Below, one piece after another: positions 1 through 8,638 of a stretch of DNA of 37,390 nucleotides. The DNA comes from Rhodothermaeota bacterium MED-G12 (GTDB lineage Bacteria; Bacteroidota; Rhodothermia; Balneolales; Balneolaceae): the NCBI GenBank assembly GCA_002457365.1, contig NTKP01000012.1, positions 1 to 37,390 on the forward strand, written 5' to 3'. The notes below the pieces were generated by a model. It did not search any database. It saw nothing but the letters and a program-made list of their open reading frames with translations, and had not been told where the DNA came from. Numbering within the stretch: position 1 is the first letter of the stretch; the number at the start of each line of letters is the position of its first letter. A program made the position numbers and the translations under genes.

Positions 1-699
1 ATAAACCAAGATGGAATCTCGTAGGCTCTCTGCAAAAAAACGAGCCGCTTCTTTGGCATCACTTTTTGCTGGTGGAATAATAACAATTTGAGAAAGGGCT
101 ACTTGTTCAGGTATTGTTGGTAGGGAATCTTTAGGAATACTTTCAAAAAATTCAGCTACTTCAGGCCGAGTTATTGTTACACCTGATAAATAGGTCTGTC
201 GAACCTGTTCCGTGGTCATTTGTTCTCTGAAATCTTCTCTGTATTCTTCACGAAGTTGGATAACAGGCTTACCATAAGCTCGTTCTAATGCTTGTTCGGA
301 TCCTCTTTGCATTATTTCTTGTTGAATACGTTGATCCATTGCTCTGTTTACTCGGTCATCTGGTATTATAACCGAGTCAATTTTAGCCTTCTCAAGTAGA
401 ATAAAGTTTTCTACTGAGTTTTCCAGAAAATTAAACCATAATGCTTCACTGAATGGAATACTTTGACCATAAATTCTATTTTGCAATATATAGGTTCGAA
501 CGTCTTTATCTATATCTGACTTTAATATGACACGATCATTAACCTGAGCGATAATCTGATCGGTGGGCCTAGGCTGCGAGATCGTTGTGTTTTGAGCCCA
601 AAGCACGATTGGGGTTATCTGTGATAACAGTAATAGTGCAAAAAGAGCCCCAAAAAATCTAATGGGAAGGGGTTTAGTATAGTTCTTGGGTTCGTACAT
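1..699 (-). CDS. surA: SurA-like periplasmic chaperone / peptidyl-prolyl isomerase (N-terminal part, runs off the window)
   Basis: I translated 233 codons of this gene by hand from the ATG at 697-699; the C-terminus lies beyond position 1. The N-terminus has basic residues, then a hydrophobic stretch (roughly residues 14-32) ending near an Ala-Gln, as in a Sec signal peptide, so the protein should act in the periplasm. After it comes the SurA N-terminal signature IIAQVNDRVILKSDID, followed by a helical region with IPDDRVNRAMDQRI and then ITRPEVAEFFESIPKDSLP, where parvulin domain 1 would begin. SurA escorts outer-membrane beta-barrel proteins to the BAM complex; that role is family knowledge. 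The gene starts 4 bases after the stop of the next isomerase gene, so the two are almost certainly co-transcribed. The parvulin domains themselves are mostly outside the window, so enzymatic activity cannot be judged. Confidence 0.85.
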   Translation of the reverse strand, partial: MYEPKNYTKPLPIRFFGALFALLLLSQITPIVLWAQNTTISQPRPTDQIIAQVNDRVILKSDIDKDVRTYILQNRIYGQSIPFSEALWFNFLENSVENFILLEKAKIDSVIIPDDRVNRAMDQRIQQEIMQRGSEQALERAYGKPVIQLREEYREDFREQMTTEQVRQTYLSGVTITRPEVAEFFESIPKDSLPTIPEQVALSQIVIIPPAKSDAKEAARFFAESLRDSILVY

Positions 700-703
700 A
701 CGT

Positions 704-1555
704 TTAATTAGGTAATTTTATTTCTATCTCGTTGTTGGCTTCTGCCTGAAGATAGAGATTCTGTTGATAGCTTTTGAAGCTAGTCCGTTTTTTTTCTAAC
801 AAGAGCCATTGTTGAATTTCTGATAGCAACCACTCTAAATCCGGATGTTCTCCTTTTGGTTTCTCTTCTAAAAGTTGAACAAAATGGTATTCATTCCCTA
901 CTTTTTCAATTACTGAAATTTCGCTTAACCCTATTCTCTGCAAGTATCTATTCATAATAGGAGAATCGGAGGCTGCTCTGGTAATAGGCCAAAAACGTTC
1001 TGAGTGATCAAGAGTATACTCGGGTTGAAGTGCGTAACTTCTAACCACATTTTCCCAATCACTTCCCCTCAACAGCTCTTGACGGGCTCTAGATGCTTCG
1101 TTGAGGCTGTTAGTTTTAAAGAATCGGAATCGAATAAATCGTTCATTCAATAAAAAATTGTCCTTATTCTCTTGATAATAATCTCTTGCCTCATCTATAG
1201 AAACGGTCACATCCGGATTTAGTTCTTTTGTTATGTAGTCTTTAGAGATTTGTAATATATAGTCTTCTGTAAGCTCATTTATTTTGTCCATTACCTCCTT
1301 TTCACGATGGATTCGTAATCGATAAGCCTCTTGCAATAATATTCGATCCATAATCCACTGTTGTGTATAGTCACGCATGATTTGAGCTGAATCTGCGAGA
1401 GCAAACTGCTGAGGTGGTATTTTTTGCATTAACTCAGATTGTAATAACACATCATTATTTACCTTCGCAATAACATACTCGTCATTCGAACTCTTGAAAT
1501 CACAATTCAGGAGAACTAAGGTTAGAATGAAGAGTAAAAAGTGTGCTATTTTCAA
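704..1555 (-). CDS. SurA/PpiC-like lipoprotein, degenerate isomerase domain
   Basis: The 283-residue product begins with a short lipoprotein signal whose lipobox-like end is VLLNC (Cys at about residue 18), so it is probably anchored in a membrane facing the periplasm. Residues 27-45 (YVIAKVNNDVLLQSELMQK) match the start of the SurA N-terminal domain, and a helical chaperone-like region follows. The segment where a parvulin core would sit (about residues 120-235) resembles PpiC domains only loosely, so I regard it as a chaperone-type paralogue that may lack isomerase activity. The only plausible start is a TTG at 1553-1555; no in-frame ATG precedes the signal peptide. It is the middle gene of three tandem isomerase-like genes, 4 bases from surA. 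An 18-bp dyad lies 12-29 bases upstream of its start. Confidence 0.75.
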   Translation of the reverse strand: MKIAHFLLFILTLVLLNCDFKSSNDEYVIAKVNNDVLLQSELMQKIPPQQFALADSAQIMRDYTQQWIMDRILLQEAYRLRIHREKEVMDKINELTEDYILQISKDYITKELNPDVTVSIDEARDYYQENKDNFLLNERFIRFRFFKTNSLNEASRARQELLRGSDWENVVRSYALQPEYTLDHSERFWPITRAASDSPIMNRYLQRIGLSEISVIEKVGNEYHFVQLLEEKPKGEHPDLEWLLSEIQQWLLLEKKRTSFKSYQQNLYLQAEANNEIEIKLPN

Positions 1556-1566
1556 CGTATATATAC

Positions 1567-1584
1567 TTAAAAGAAGTCTTTTAA
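1567..1584. repeat. 18-bp dyad upstream of the middle isomerase gene
   Basis: TTAAAAGA and TCTTTTAA are perfect inverted arms separated by only two bases. The gap is too small for a good RNA hairpin, so a protein-binding dyad is the more natural reading. It lies between two genes of the same operon. No function can be assigned from the sequence alone. Confidence 0.3.
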
Positions 1585-1634
1585 AAGGGTTGGGGATATT
1601 TGTTAATTTCAGTGGGAGATGGAAACAAACACAT

Positions 1635-3599
1635 TTAATTTGCGTCTAATGTCGCAAAGTTATCATCTATAACCTCTGGATACGATTGAATCTGATACTT
1701 ATTTCTGAGTCGCTGCAACCAGTTTTCCTCGCGAATAGGCTGATAATCGGATAGCAAACGATTAAAAGCCTCATCAAAGGTCATTTTCCTAGCTGGAAGA
1801 ACATCATTTAGCACAAAAAAGGCCTTTCGATTATTGTAAGTAAAGTATTCACTGATGTTTCCAACTTCCATCTCAGCTAGCCGAGTAAATGGTTCTCCTT
1901 GAAATATGCCTGTTGAATCTGACATTACAGCTACTGGAAAATCATTGGCTCTAAGACTATCTGGATGTCCTCCTTGAACAATAAATTCCTCAGCTTTTTT
2001 AAGGGTAGAATCATATCTAGCCGAGACAAGATGATAGTAATAGCGAGTGTCAAATTGATAATCGGTGTTGTTATTAAGGTAACGATCAATTAGTAGGGTA
2101 GAGTCAATAGTTACACTACTCCAGACGGAATCTTCATTAATTTGATACACCACAAGACCCCGATGATAAGAGTCGGTTTGTTCAGAAAACTCAGGAAATA
2201 CGTTTAAAGTGAAATTAGCTAGCTCAGAATCGAGGAAATATTCCTGATAGTCACTAAACCAACTTGACTGCACCTGATTTAATGCTTTATTAGAGTGCGT
2301 TTCCATCAAGTAATCGTAAAAATCTGTAGCAGTTGCGGTACCGCCCTGAAAAGCGAATAAGGTATCTGAGCTAAGACCATCGGCTACATCAAGTACCTGT
2401 GTAACCGGTAACGAATCGGCTGAGGTGAACGAATTGGTGAGGTTGGTAATGAGTTTAGTGTTAACACGAAGTTTATACTGCTCGGACAACCAATTTAAGA
2501 CAAATTCATTACTACGCTCAAAATTTGAGCTCTTATCTAACTCCTGAGTTAAGAACTCATCCTTTGCGGCCTCATTTTTAAACGTCTGTACTGAATCAAC
2601 TCGAAAAATGTGAACCCCATACGTGCTCTCAATAGGTCTTGAATAGGGCAGGGAGGGATCTAGATTCATTACCGAATCAATAAATGCTTGGTCATAACGA
2701 CTACTGTAAGATACCCAACCAATATTTCCCTCATTAGATACCGATGCTCGGTCTTCAGAAAATTCGACAACTAAATTCATCCATGGTGTTCCTTGCTCTA
2801 GTTGTTCATACAAATCTTGCATCTTTTCTATATCACCCCGACGAGAGATAAAAATATGAGAGATATTTCTAGCAGGAGTTCGTTCTCTGCGCTCTTCTAA
2901 ATGAATGATATGATACCCAAATTGGGTGCGAACTGGCATCGATAGCTCACCCTCTTCCAATGCGTATAAAGCATCTTCGAAGGGCCCCACCGTAACACCA
3001 ACGCTAAACCAGGGCAAATCACCCCCCATTAACTGACCATTTCTGGTTGATGAATACTCTTCATTTAACTCAGCCATCGTCCTTTCTCCGGATAAAAATA
3101 ATTCTCTGGCCTCCATTATTCTGTTATAAGCCGCCAAGGTATCCGATGGTGGTGCGAGTGGTAGTAAAGAGATTAAAACATGTGAGGACTTTAATTCCTC
3201 ATTATATCTACTCTTGAATTGTTCGAAGATGGTTGGTTTAATTTCACGGTCTAACCAATAGGCGTACGCTGCTTGTTTTGCATACATAGCGTATTCATCC
3301 AGTATGGTTTTGTTCTCGAAATAGCCCGCTTCACTTGCCGCCAACAATTTGGCTCGGTAGTTCAAATAGATAGGTAAAAAATCCTTTAATTCCGCTGCTG
3401 ATGGGTCTTGATTGATACCACCTGACATATATCCCTGCATTAAATCGTTAAACTCAATTATCTCTGAGCCAACCGTACCTACAACTGATACAGATTTATT
3501 TTTCTTTAGTACATTGGGAGCGCTTGAACAGTATAGCGTTAATATGCTCAATGCAAGAATGATAAATAGGGAAGTAGAATAACCTTTTCGAGTGAACAT
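1635..3599 (-). CDS. Peptidyl-prolyl cis-trans isomerase lipoprotein with two parvulin (PpiC/rotamase) domains
   Basis: A large periplasmic folding factor. I chose the ATG at 3597-3599 (654 residues) because it begins directly with MFTRKGYSTSLF and a compact signal peptide. A GTG at 3618-3620 would add seven residues. The signal ends in LTLYC, an atypical lipobox (Tyr at -1) followed by SS, so lipidation is likely but not certain. Two consecutive parvulin repeats are visible. The first starts around SSHVLISLLPL and contains GGDLPWF, FEDALYAL and TQFGYHIIHLEER. The second starts at NISHIFISRRGD and ends with STYGVHIFRVDSV. The C-terminal half is an alpha-rich region without a recognised motif. 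It is the promoter-proximal gene of the three-gene surA-type cluster. The family assists folding of outer-membrane and secreted proteins. Confidence 0.85.
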   Translation of the reverse strand: MFTRKGYSTSLFIILALSILTLYCSSAPNVLKKNKSVSVVGTVGSEIIEFNDLMQGYMSGGINQDPSAAELKDFLPIYLNYRAKLLAASEAGYFENKTILDEYAMYAKQAAYAYWLDREIKPTIFEQFKSRYNEELKSSHVLISLLPLAPPSDTLAAYNRIMEARELFLSGERTMAELNEEYSSTRNGQLMGGDLPWFSVGVTVGPFEDALYALEEGELSMPVRTQFGYHIIHLEERRERTPARNISHIFISRRGDIEKMQDLYEQLEQGTPWMNLVVEFSEDRASVSNEGNIGWVSYSSRYDQAFIDSVMNLDPSLPYSRPIESTYGVHIFRVDSVQTFKNEAAKDEFLTQELDKSSNFERSNEFVLNWLSEQYKLRVNTKLITNLTNSFTSADSLPVTQVLDVADGLSSDTLFAFQGGTATATDFYDYLMETHSNKALNQVQSSWFSDYQEYFLDSELANFTLNVFPEFSEQTDSYHRGLVVYQINEDSVWSSVTIDSTLLIDRYLNNNTDYQFDTRYYYHLVSARYDSTLKKAEEFIVQGGHPDSLRANDFPVAVMSDSTGIFQGEPFTRLAEMEVGNISEYFTYNNRKAFFVLNDVLPARKMTFDEAFNRLLSDYQPIREENWLQRLRNKYQIQSYPEVIDDNFATLDAN

Positions 3600-3658
3600 A
3601 GTAATTGTTTTATTTAGCACGTTTAATGAATAGTTGAGTTAATTGTTTGGGATGGTGT

Positions 3659-3687
3659 ATTGTAAGCATGGTAACGCTTTGACTCAA
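3659..3687 (-). promoter_or_regulatory. Candidate promoter of the isomerase operon
   Basis: On the minus strand TTGAGT (3682-3687) and TACAAT (3659-3664) are separated by exactly 17 bases. This is a good match to a -35/-10 pair, about 60 bases upstream of the preferred ATG. It is the only strong pair seen between nupC and this operon. The assignment rests on similarity to the general sigma-70 consensus; Bacteroidota can use a different -7 element. Confidence 0.4.
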
Positions 3688-3747
3688 TATCGTTCAAGGC
3701 ATTCAACCATCAATAACGACCAAATTTAAAGAAAGATTGTGTATTTT

Positions 3748-5082
3748 TTAAAATAACATTCCCGCCCATGTAGCGGTCATTAAATTTGCCATTGTTCCTG
3801 CGAAGACCGCTTTAATCCCAAAGCTTGCTATTTCGGATTTACGTGATGGCGCTAGACTCCCAATTCCTCCGATTTGAATAGCAATAGAGGATAAATTAGC
3901 GAATCCACACAAAGCAAAAGTTGCCATAGCAATAGTCTTAGGGGTTAAATTGGCAGCAGCAACTAAGTCAGCTAATTTTAAATAGGCTACAAATTCATTC
4001 AGTACAATTTTTGTCCCTATCAGTGAACCCACCGAGGTCACATCTTGTAGAGGTATACCAATGACCCAAGCAACAGGTGCTAAAATCCAACCAAGCAACC
4101 ATTCGATACTCAATGAGCTACCAATAACAGCGTTTAATCCTGTTTTAAGACCCACCCAATCGAGAAGGCCATTTATCATGGCTAATAATGCAATAAAGGC
4201 TAGTAACATAGCGCCTACATTAGCGGCTAGTTTAAGCCCAACACCCGCACCCGTTGCAGCTGCATCAATCCCGTTCGCGTCTGATTTTTCAACAACCATT
4301 TCAACAGTACCGGCGGTAACCGCTTTTTCGGTTTCAGGTTCTAAAATTTTTGCTATAATCAAGGCCGCTGGAGCAGCCATAAGCGAGGCTCCCAACAACC
4401 GCTCGGCAAAGAGTTGTTGAGCCACTACCAATTCTAACCCATTGGCTGTAGCAAAGGATTGCCCCAACATAGCTACATAGGCTGCCATTACGCCTCCAGC
4501 AATGGTAGCCATACCACCCGTCATAATTGCCAACAACTCTGACCTTGTCATTTTATCTAAAAACGGCTTAATCACCAAAGGGGCCTCCGTCTGGCCAACA
4601 AAAATATTAGAAATCACCGATAGGGTTTCTGCACCTGATGTTCCCATTAGTTTTTGCATCCCCTTAGATACTCTTTTAACTACCCATTGCAGAATACCAT
4701 AATGGTACAATATAGAGGTGAGAGAGGCAAAGAAGATGATGGTCGGGAGTACTTGAAAAGCAAAAATGACTCCAAACGAATCTTCGTACTCAGGTCCTCG
4801 GGCTAGCGAACTAAATAGAAATTCCGCACCAGCGGTGGTATAGGTGAGAACGATGACAAAAAAACTGGCTATCCACTCAAATAACACCTTAGGCCAACCC
4901 AATGGAGTCCAAACATCACTTAATGCACTAGATTTTAAAATAAATATTGCCAATAGGAATTGGATTCCAAGCCCCGTCAAGACCAACTTCCAATTTACCG
5001 CTTTCTTGTTAGAACTTAATGCATAGCTAAGTCCTATGATGGCCAACATTCCCAGAAGGCCTCTTAACATATCAATTAACAT
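3748..5082 (-). CDS. nupC: Concentrative nucleoside transporter (NupC/CNT family)
   Basis: A 444-residue polytopic inner-membrane protein, close to the usual CNT length. Hydrophobic helices run throughout. The family signature [13 protein letters not shown] sits in the centre, followed by a glycine-rich helix ([20 protein letters not shown]). The C-terminal [16 protein letters not shown] segment corresponds to the second substrate-binding hairpin region. CNT proteins import nucleosides using a sodium or proton gradient; which ion is used here cannot be told by eye. The gene starts 26 bases after the thymidine kinase gene on the same strand, so uptake and phosphorylation of thymidine and other nucleosides are probably co-expressed as a salvage pair. 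Start is ATG at 5080-5082; an internal ATG four codons on is an alternative. Confidence 0.92.
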   Translation of the reverse strand: MLIDMLRGLLGMLAIIGLSYALSSNKKAVNWKLVLTGLGIQFLLAIFILKSSALSDVWTPLGWPKVLFEWIASFFVIVLTYTTAGAEFLFSSLARGPEYEDSFGVIFAFQVLPTIIFFASLTSILYHYGILQWVVKRVSKGMQKLMGTSGAETLSVISNIFVGQTEAPLVIKPFLDKMTRSELLAIMTGGMATIAGGVMAAYVAMLGQSFATANGLELVVAQQLFAERLLGASLMAAPAALIIAKILEPETEKAVTAGTVEMVVEKSDANGIDAAATGAGVGLKLAANVGAMLLAFIALLAMINGLLDWVGLKTGLNAVIGSSLSIEWLLGWILAPVAWVIGIPLQDVTSVGSLIGTKIVLNEFVAYLKLADLVAAANLTPKTIAMATFALCGFANLSSIAIQIGGIGSLAPSRKSEIASFGIKAVFAGTMANLMTATWAGMLF

Positions 5083-5108
5083 GAAGGTATTTCCATTGGT
5101 TAGTATTC

Positions 5109-5699
5109 TTACAGCTTCTTAGTTCTTTTGTCAATGCCACGTGTAAAGCAATGCCTAGCCCTTGGCTCATAGGCATCATATTCACCTACCAAGACTTGCC
5201 TATCCGAATCAATAACTCGCTGCGAATAGCTGGCTAACATTCCGCTTTTGGTACAAATAGCGTGTAATTTTGTTACAAATTCCGCGATAGCTAGTAAATA
5301 AGGCATCGGACCAAATGGTTTGCCCTCATAATCCATATCTAAACCAGCAATGATGACTCGTTTATTATTGTTGGCTAACTCATTCACTATATGCAGCAGT
5401 TTGTTATCAAAGAATTGCGCCTCGTCAATGCATACGACTCTAAAATTCTGGCTTTTCTCAATTATTTCATCCGCACTACCAACCACAAGTGAAGGAATGG
5501 TGGTTTCATTATGAGAGACGACTTCAGATGAACTGTATCGATTATCTACGCTAGGCTTGATGACCAACACCTGCTGCCCAGCAATTTGAGCTCGTCTTGC
5601 TCTCCTAATTAATTCTTCGGTTTTTCCACTAAACATCCCTCCACAAATAACTTCAATCCATCCATACTCTTGGGGAAGGTAACTGGGCTCATTTACCAT
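5109..5699 (-). CDS. tdk: Thymidine kinase (type II) with a partly lost zinc site
   Basis: Phosphorylates thymidine to dTMP with ATP in the cytoplasm. The P-loop GGMFSGKT is at residues 20-27 and the catalytic motif DEAQFF at 92-97 (Glu93 the likely base). The thymidine-binding lasso region and a [15 protein letters not shown] segment also fit the family, and 196 residues is the normal length. Type II enzymes usually carry two CxxC-like pairs that bind structural zinc. Here the pairs read C149-T-K-S152 and A181-R-H-C184, so one cysteine of each pair is missing. Zinc binding may be lost or use other ligands. First gene of a pair with the nucleoside transporter. The ATG at 5697-5699 opens onto the long gap shared with the divergent helicase gene. 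Confidence 0.93.
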   Translation of the reverse strand: MVNEPSYLPQEYGWIEVICGGMFSGKTEELIRRARRAQIAGQQVLVIKPSVDNRYSSSEVVSHNETTIPSLVVGSADEIIEKSQNFRVVCIDEAQFFDNKLLHIVNELANNNKRVIIAGLDMDYEGKPFGPMPYLLAIAEFVTKLHAICTKSGMLASYSQRVIDSDRQVLVGEYDAYEPRARHCFTRGIDKRTKKL

Positions 5700-5790
5700 A
5701 TTCTCAGCTAATTCTTATTAATTGGTATGTTTATTTAATTGATCACTAAGGTTTAGTCTTTTGAGACGATGGTGAATTTGGGATCATTGT

Positions 5791-5815
5791 AAAAACTCTA
5801 TATAAAAAACTCTAT
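5791..5815. repeat. Short direct repeat AAAAACTCTAT upstream of tdk
   Basis: The 11-mer AAAAACTCTAT occurs at 5791-5801 and again at 5805-5815, a 14-base period. A degenerate third copy (AAAAAATTCCAT) follows at about 5819. It lies about 100 bases upstream of the tdk start. It could be a binding array or simple low-complexity sequence. Confidence 0.3.
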
Positions 5816-5948
5816 GCAAAAAATTCCATAGTCTAGAAAACTGGTGCTAAACACAGCAAATATTACCTATTATTCACTCAGAGGCAAATCCATATTATCT
5901 TTTATTTATGAATCGGATTTTGGTTTAGACCCTCTATGTGTCTTTTAG

Positions 5949-6036
5949 GTACATAGTGTACATTGAGAAGTTGAGACTGGTTGATGCATGCCATTAATCC
6001 ACATATGACCCCGCTGCATGTACATATATTTTACAT
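5949..6036. promoter_or_regulatory. GTACAT-containing inverted repeats upstream of the helicase gene
   Basis: GTACA-TAG-TGTAC at 5949-5961 is a perfect inverted repeat. A second inverted pair, ATGTA (6018-6022) and TACAT (6032-6036), lies 30 bases before the helicase ATG. GTACAT itself occurs at 5949, 5958 and 6020. This clustering suggests operators for a dimeric regulator, but the DNA is AT-rich and the arms are short, so chance is possible. Confidence 0.3.
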
Positions 6037-6065
6037 ATTATCTATGAATCATTATATTGGAACCT

Positions 6066-8111
6066 ATGAAGCAGTTCCACCTAAGAAAAACACCCCCATC
6101 ATCTCCGATAGATTATCACATCGATTATGAATCTGCTCTAAATCAGCAACAACTCAGCGCGGTGACTAGTCCTGCAAAACGATTACTCATACTAGCAGGG
6201 GCAGGTACAGGTAAGACCAAAACACTTATATATAAAGTATCACGGCTGATTGAATCCGGTGTACCACCTGAGCAAATAGTCTTATTAACCTTCACTAGAC
6301 GTGCCGCAAAAGAGATGATGGAACGTGCGACCCAATTGTTAGATGAGCGTTGTCAGTATGTACAAGGGGGTACATTTCACTCATTTTGCACACAAATTCT
6401 AAGAAAATACAGTAATCATATTGGCTATAACAATGAATTTAGCATAATTGATAGCGCCGACAGCATTGACCTCATTCAGCATGTGCGTTCTACTCTCAAT
6501 ATAGACCATCGTTCGCAGCGTTTCCCGGCTAAACGAAGCCTTGCAAAACTCTTTACCCTTCACAAAAATAAACAGCTCGACATGAGGGTATTATTACAAG
6601 AATACTATCCTCAATTTTTAGTTCATGAAAAGGATGTCATTAGACTCTTTAAAACCTATGAGTCCTATAAAGCCAAACATCATATAATGGATTTTGATGA
6701 TTTATTGTTTAACACTGAAAAACTTTTTATAGAGTATCCAGCAATATTAGAGCGAGTTTCAAGTACTTGCCAGTACGTATTAGTAGATGAATTTCAGGAT
6801 ACGAACAAAATACAGGCAAGCTTGTGTGAATATTTCTCATCATTCCACCAAAACTTGACCGTGGTTGGTGATGATGCACAAAGTATCTATGCGTTTCGTG
6901 GATCCGACTACGAAAATATACTACGTTTTCCGGAAGAACATGCGAACACAGAGCTTATAAAACTAGAGGAAAATTATCGTTCCTCGCCCGAGATACTAGA
7001 GGTTGCTAATGCTGTGCTCAAGCAAAGTTCTATTTTGTTTAAGAAAAAACTCTTCACCAATCGCGAATCCAGTGACTTACCCGCACTAATTAAGGCCATT
7101 GATGATAAAGAAGAAGCAGAATTTATATCGCAATTAGTACTTCATCTTAGGGAACATCAAATAACTTTAGGTGAGGTCGCTGTACTTTTTCGAAACGCCA
7201 GGGATTCCTTTACACTAGAACTTGCTTTACAATCAAAGGATATTCCGTTTAAAAAGTTTGGCGGTCAAAAATTTACCGAAGCAGCGCACATAAAAGACGT
7301 ATTGGCACACATAAGGATTTTAAGTAATCCTAACGATACGGTGGCTTGGCAACGAGTTTTGATGCTCATTGAAGGAGTAGGTCCAAAAACAGCCGAAGAT
7401 TTATTTCTGTGGATCCAAGAGGTTCAAAGTAAACAAGGGGGGGCTTCTACTACAGATTCAACACACTGGTTCAGTGATTCTGAGTGGATGAATAAAAATT
7501 ATTATAACGGATTGAATAGGCTTGGCTCATGCCTCATAAATGCTTCAAAGTGTACACCTTGGCACGACTCCGTACCACTAATTGTGGACTATTATCTGCC
7601 CATTTGCAAAGATTTATACGATGATGCTTCAAAAAGGGAAGAGGATTTGGCCTCCTTATTGCAAATCACAAAAACCTATCAAGACATACAATCATTCTTA
7701 ACCGATCTGGTGTTGGAACCTATCACCGATACGGTGACTGACACCCTTGCATCTAGGGAGGAAGAAGCTCCACTCACCTTAAGTACCATACATTCTGCGA
7801 AAGGTTTAGAATGGAAGCACGTACTAATAATGCAATGCTTAGACGGAAGTATTCCAAGTACTTTTTCTATAGATAATGAAGAATCACTGGATGAAGAGCT
7901 TCGGTTGCTGTATGTAGCCACTACCAGAGCAAAAGAAATGCTTTATTTTACCTACCCAAGGACTTCATTTAGGCAGAGAGAAGGGGACTACTTGACTAAA
8001 GCCTCTCGCTTTTTAGACCCTATCACTGCCAATTTAGAACCCTGGGAGCTCATCCATGACACCCATGACCCTAATCTAAATGAAGGTAATAAACCGCCCT
8101 TATTAGAATAA
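6066..8111 (+). CDS. UvrD/Rep-family superfamily 1 DNA helicase
   Basis: A 3'-5' DNA helicase of the UvrD/Rep/PcrA class, 681 residues from the ATG at 6066. A TTG at 6057 would add three residues. All SF1A motifs are visible: Q-motif LNQQQLSAV (25-33), Walker A AGAGTGKT (44-51), Ia LLTFTRRAAKEM (73-84), II VLVDEFQDTN (238-247), III VVGDDAQSIYAFRGS (266-280), IV LEENYRSS, V STIHSAKGLEW, and VI ELRLLYVATTRAKE. It is a little shorter than typical UvrD (about 720). The C-terminal tail after motif VI is brief and lacks the usual Tudor-like end, so whether it is UvrD, PcrA or a Rep-like paralogue is open. Likely roles are repair or displacement of proteins from DNA. Transcribed alone, divergent from tdk. 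Confidence 0.92.
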   Translation: MKQFHLRKTPPSSPIDYHIDYESALNQQQLSAVTSPAKRLLILAGAGTGKTKTLIYKVSRLIESGVPPEQIVLLTFTRRAAKEMMERATQLLDERCQYVQGGTFHSFCTQILRKYSNHIGYNNEFSIIDSADSIDLIQHVRSTLNIDHRSQRFPAKRSLAKLFTLHKNKQLDMRVLLQEYYPQFLVHEKDVIRLFKTYESYKAKHHIMDFDDLLFNTEKLFIEYPAILERVSSTCQYVLVDEFQDTNKIQASLCEYFSSFHQNLTVVGDDAQSIYAFRGSDYENILRFPEEHANTELIKLEENYRSSPEILEVANAVLKQSSILFKKKLFTNRESSDLPALIKAIDDKEEAEFISQLVLHLREHQITLGEVAVLFRNARDSFTLELALQSKDIPFKKFGGQKFTEAAHIKDVLAHIRILSNPNDTVAWQRVLMLIEGVGPKTAEDLFLWIQEVQSKQGGASTTDSTHWFSDSEWMNKNYYNGLNRLGSCLINASKCTPWHDSVPLIVDYYLPICKDLYDDASKREEDLASLLQITKTYQDIQSFLTDLVLEPITDTVTDTLASREEEAPLTLSTIHSAKGLEWKHVLIMQCLDGSIPSTFSIDNEESLDEELRLLYVATTRAKEMLYFTYPRTSFRQREGDYLTKASRFLDPITANLEPWELIHDTHDPNLNEGNKPPLLE

Positions 8112-8127
8112 TCAACTGTGATTTATT

Positions 8128-8177
8128 CCCCCAGCCGTACGATTGCAAGACTTGTGCACTTATATTAGGGGGTATTT
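8128..8177 (+). terminator. Possible terminator after the helicase gene
   Basis: CCCCC (8128-8132) can pair with GGGGG (8168-8172), and TATTTTT follows immediately. The loop is long (about 35 bases) but holds its own small stem, CAAG-A-CTTG. It sits 17 bases beyond the helicase stop. The long loop makes this a weak call. Confidence 0.3.
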
Positions 8178-8334
8178 TTAACATGCTACACCTGTGTATT
8201 GCAATAGATTAAAGTAGAAAATCACACAGAAACCATAGCAAGCATGATGGATTACACCTTGATTTTAACCCAACTCTAGAGCTTAATTTATCTGACAGGT
8301 TAATCATATAGATTATTGCTGCACAATCAGTTAA

Positions 8335-8580
8335 TTATTTTTTACTTGTATTCATTACAGTGAAGTGATTCCAAATTTGGCTAATAATCCAGGCGATTGG
8401 GAATACTGGGACAACAACGGCAAGCCATACCATCCAAGACTTATATCGAACTTTCCCACCATCTTTAGGCTGAGTGATCCCTGCCATTCCTGCTAACCAC
8501 AGAATAGAAAACAAGAAGATCACAAGGGATAGAATTAAAGAGCCTACGAATCCAAAGTTTTCAAAAATAGTCTTTAACAT
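8335..8580 (-). CDS. Small two-helix membrane protein, unknown function
   Basis: An 81-residue protein with two hydrophobic helices (about residues 10-33 and 48-69), separated by a short basic/polar loop (QPKDGGKVRYKSW). The layout, with a charged linker and a Trp before helix 2, resembles the small PLDc_N-type membrane modules, but the resemblance is weak and I assign no function. It is divergent from der, with 58 bases between the two ATGs, so the two share a promoter region. About 220 bases without a gene separate its end from the helicase gene. Confidence 0.65.
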   Translation of the reverse strand: MLKTIFENFGFVGSLILSLVIFLFSILWLAGMAGITQPKDGGKVRYKSWMVWLAVVVPVFPIAWIISQIWNHFTVMNTSKK

Positions 8581-8592
8581 CCTAGCTGATTA

Positions 8593-8600
8593 TATATTTG
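8593..8600 (+). promoter_or_regulatory. Bacteroidota-type -7 element upstream of der
   Basis: TATATTTG matches the TAnnTTTG -7 consensus described for Bacteroidota exactly, 38 bases before the der ATG. The TTG expected about 19 bases further upstream is not clear (the region reads CTTTAAC), so this is half a promoter at best. Confidence 0.35.
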
Positions 8601-8638
8601 CGTATCTTAGAACATAATTTAGTTAAATAACTACGTAA

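Larger units (their letters stand above)
5700..6065. other. Divergent intergenic region between tdk and the helicase gene
   Basis: This 366-base stretch has no convincing gene on either strand. It must hold the promoters of both divergent genes, but I found no strong -35/-10 pair. It does contain an A-rich direct repeat on the tdk side and several copies of GTACAT arranged in inverted repeats on the helicase side, listed separately. Confidence 0.6.
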
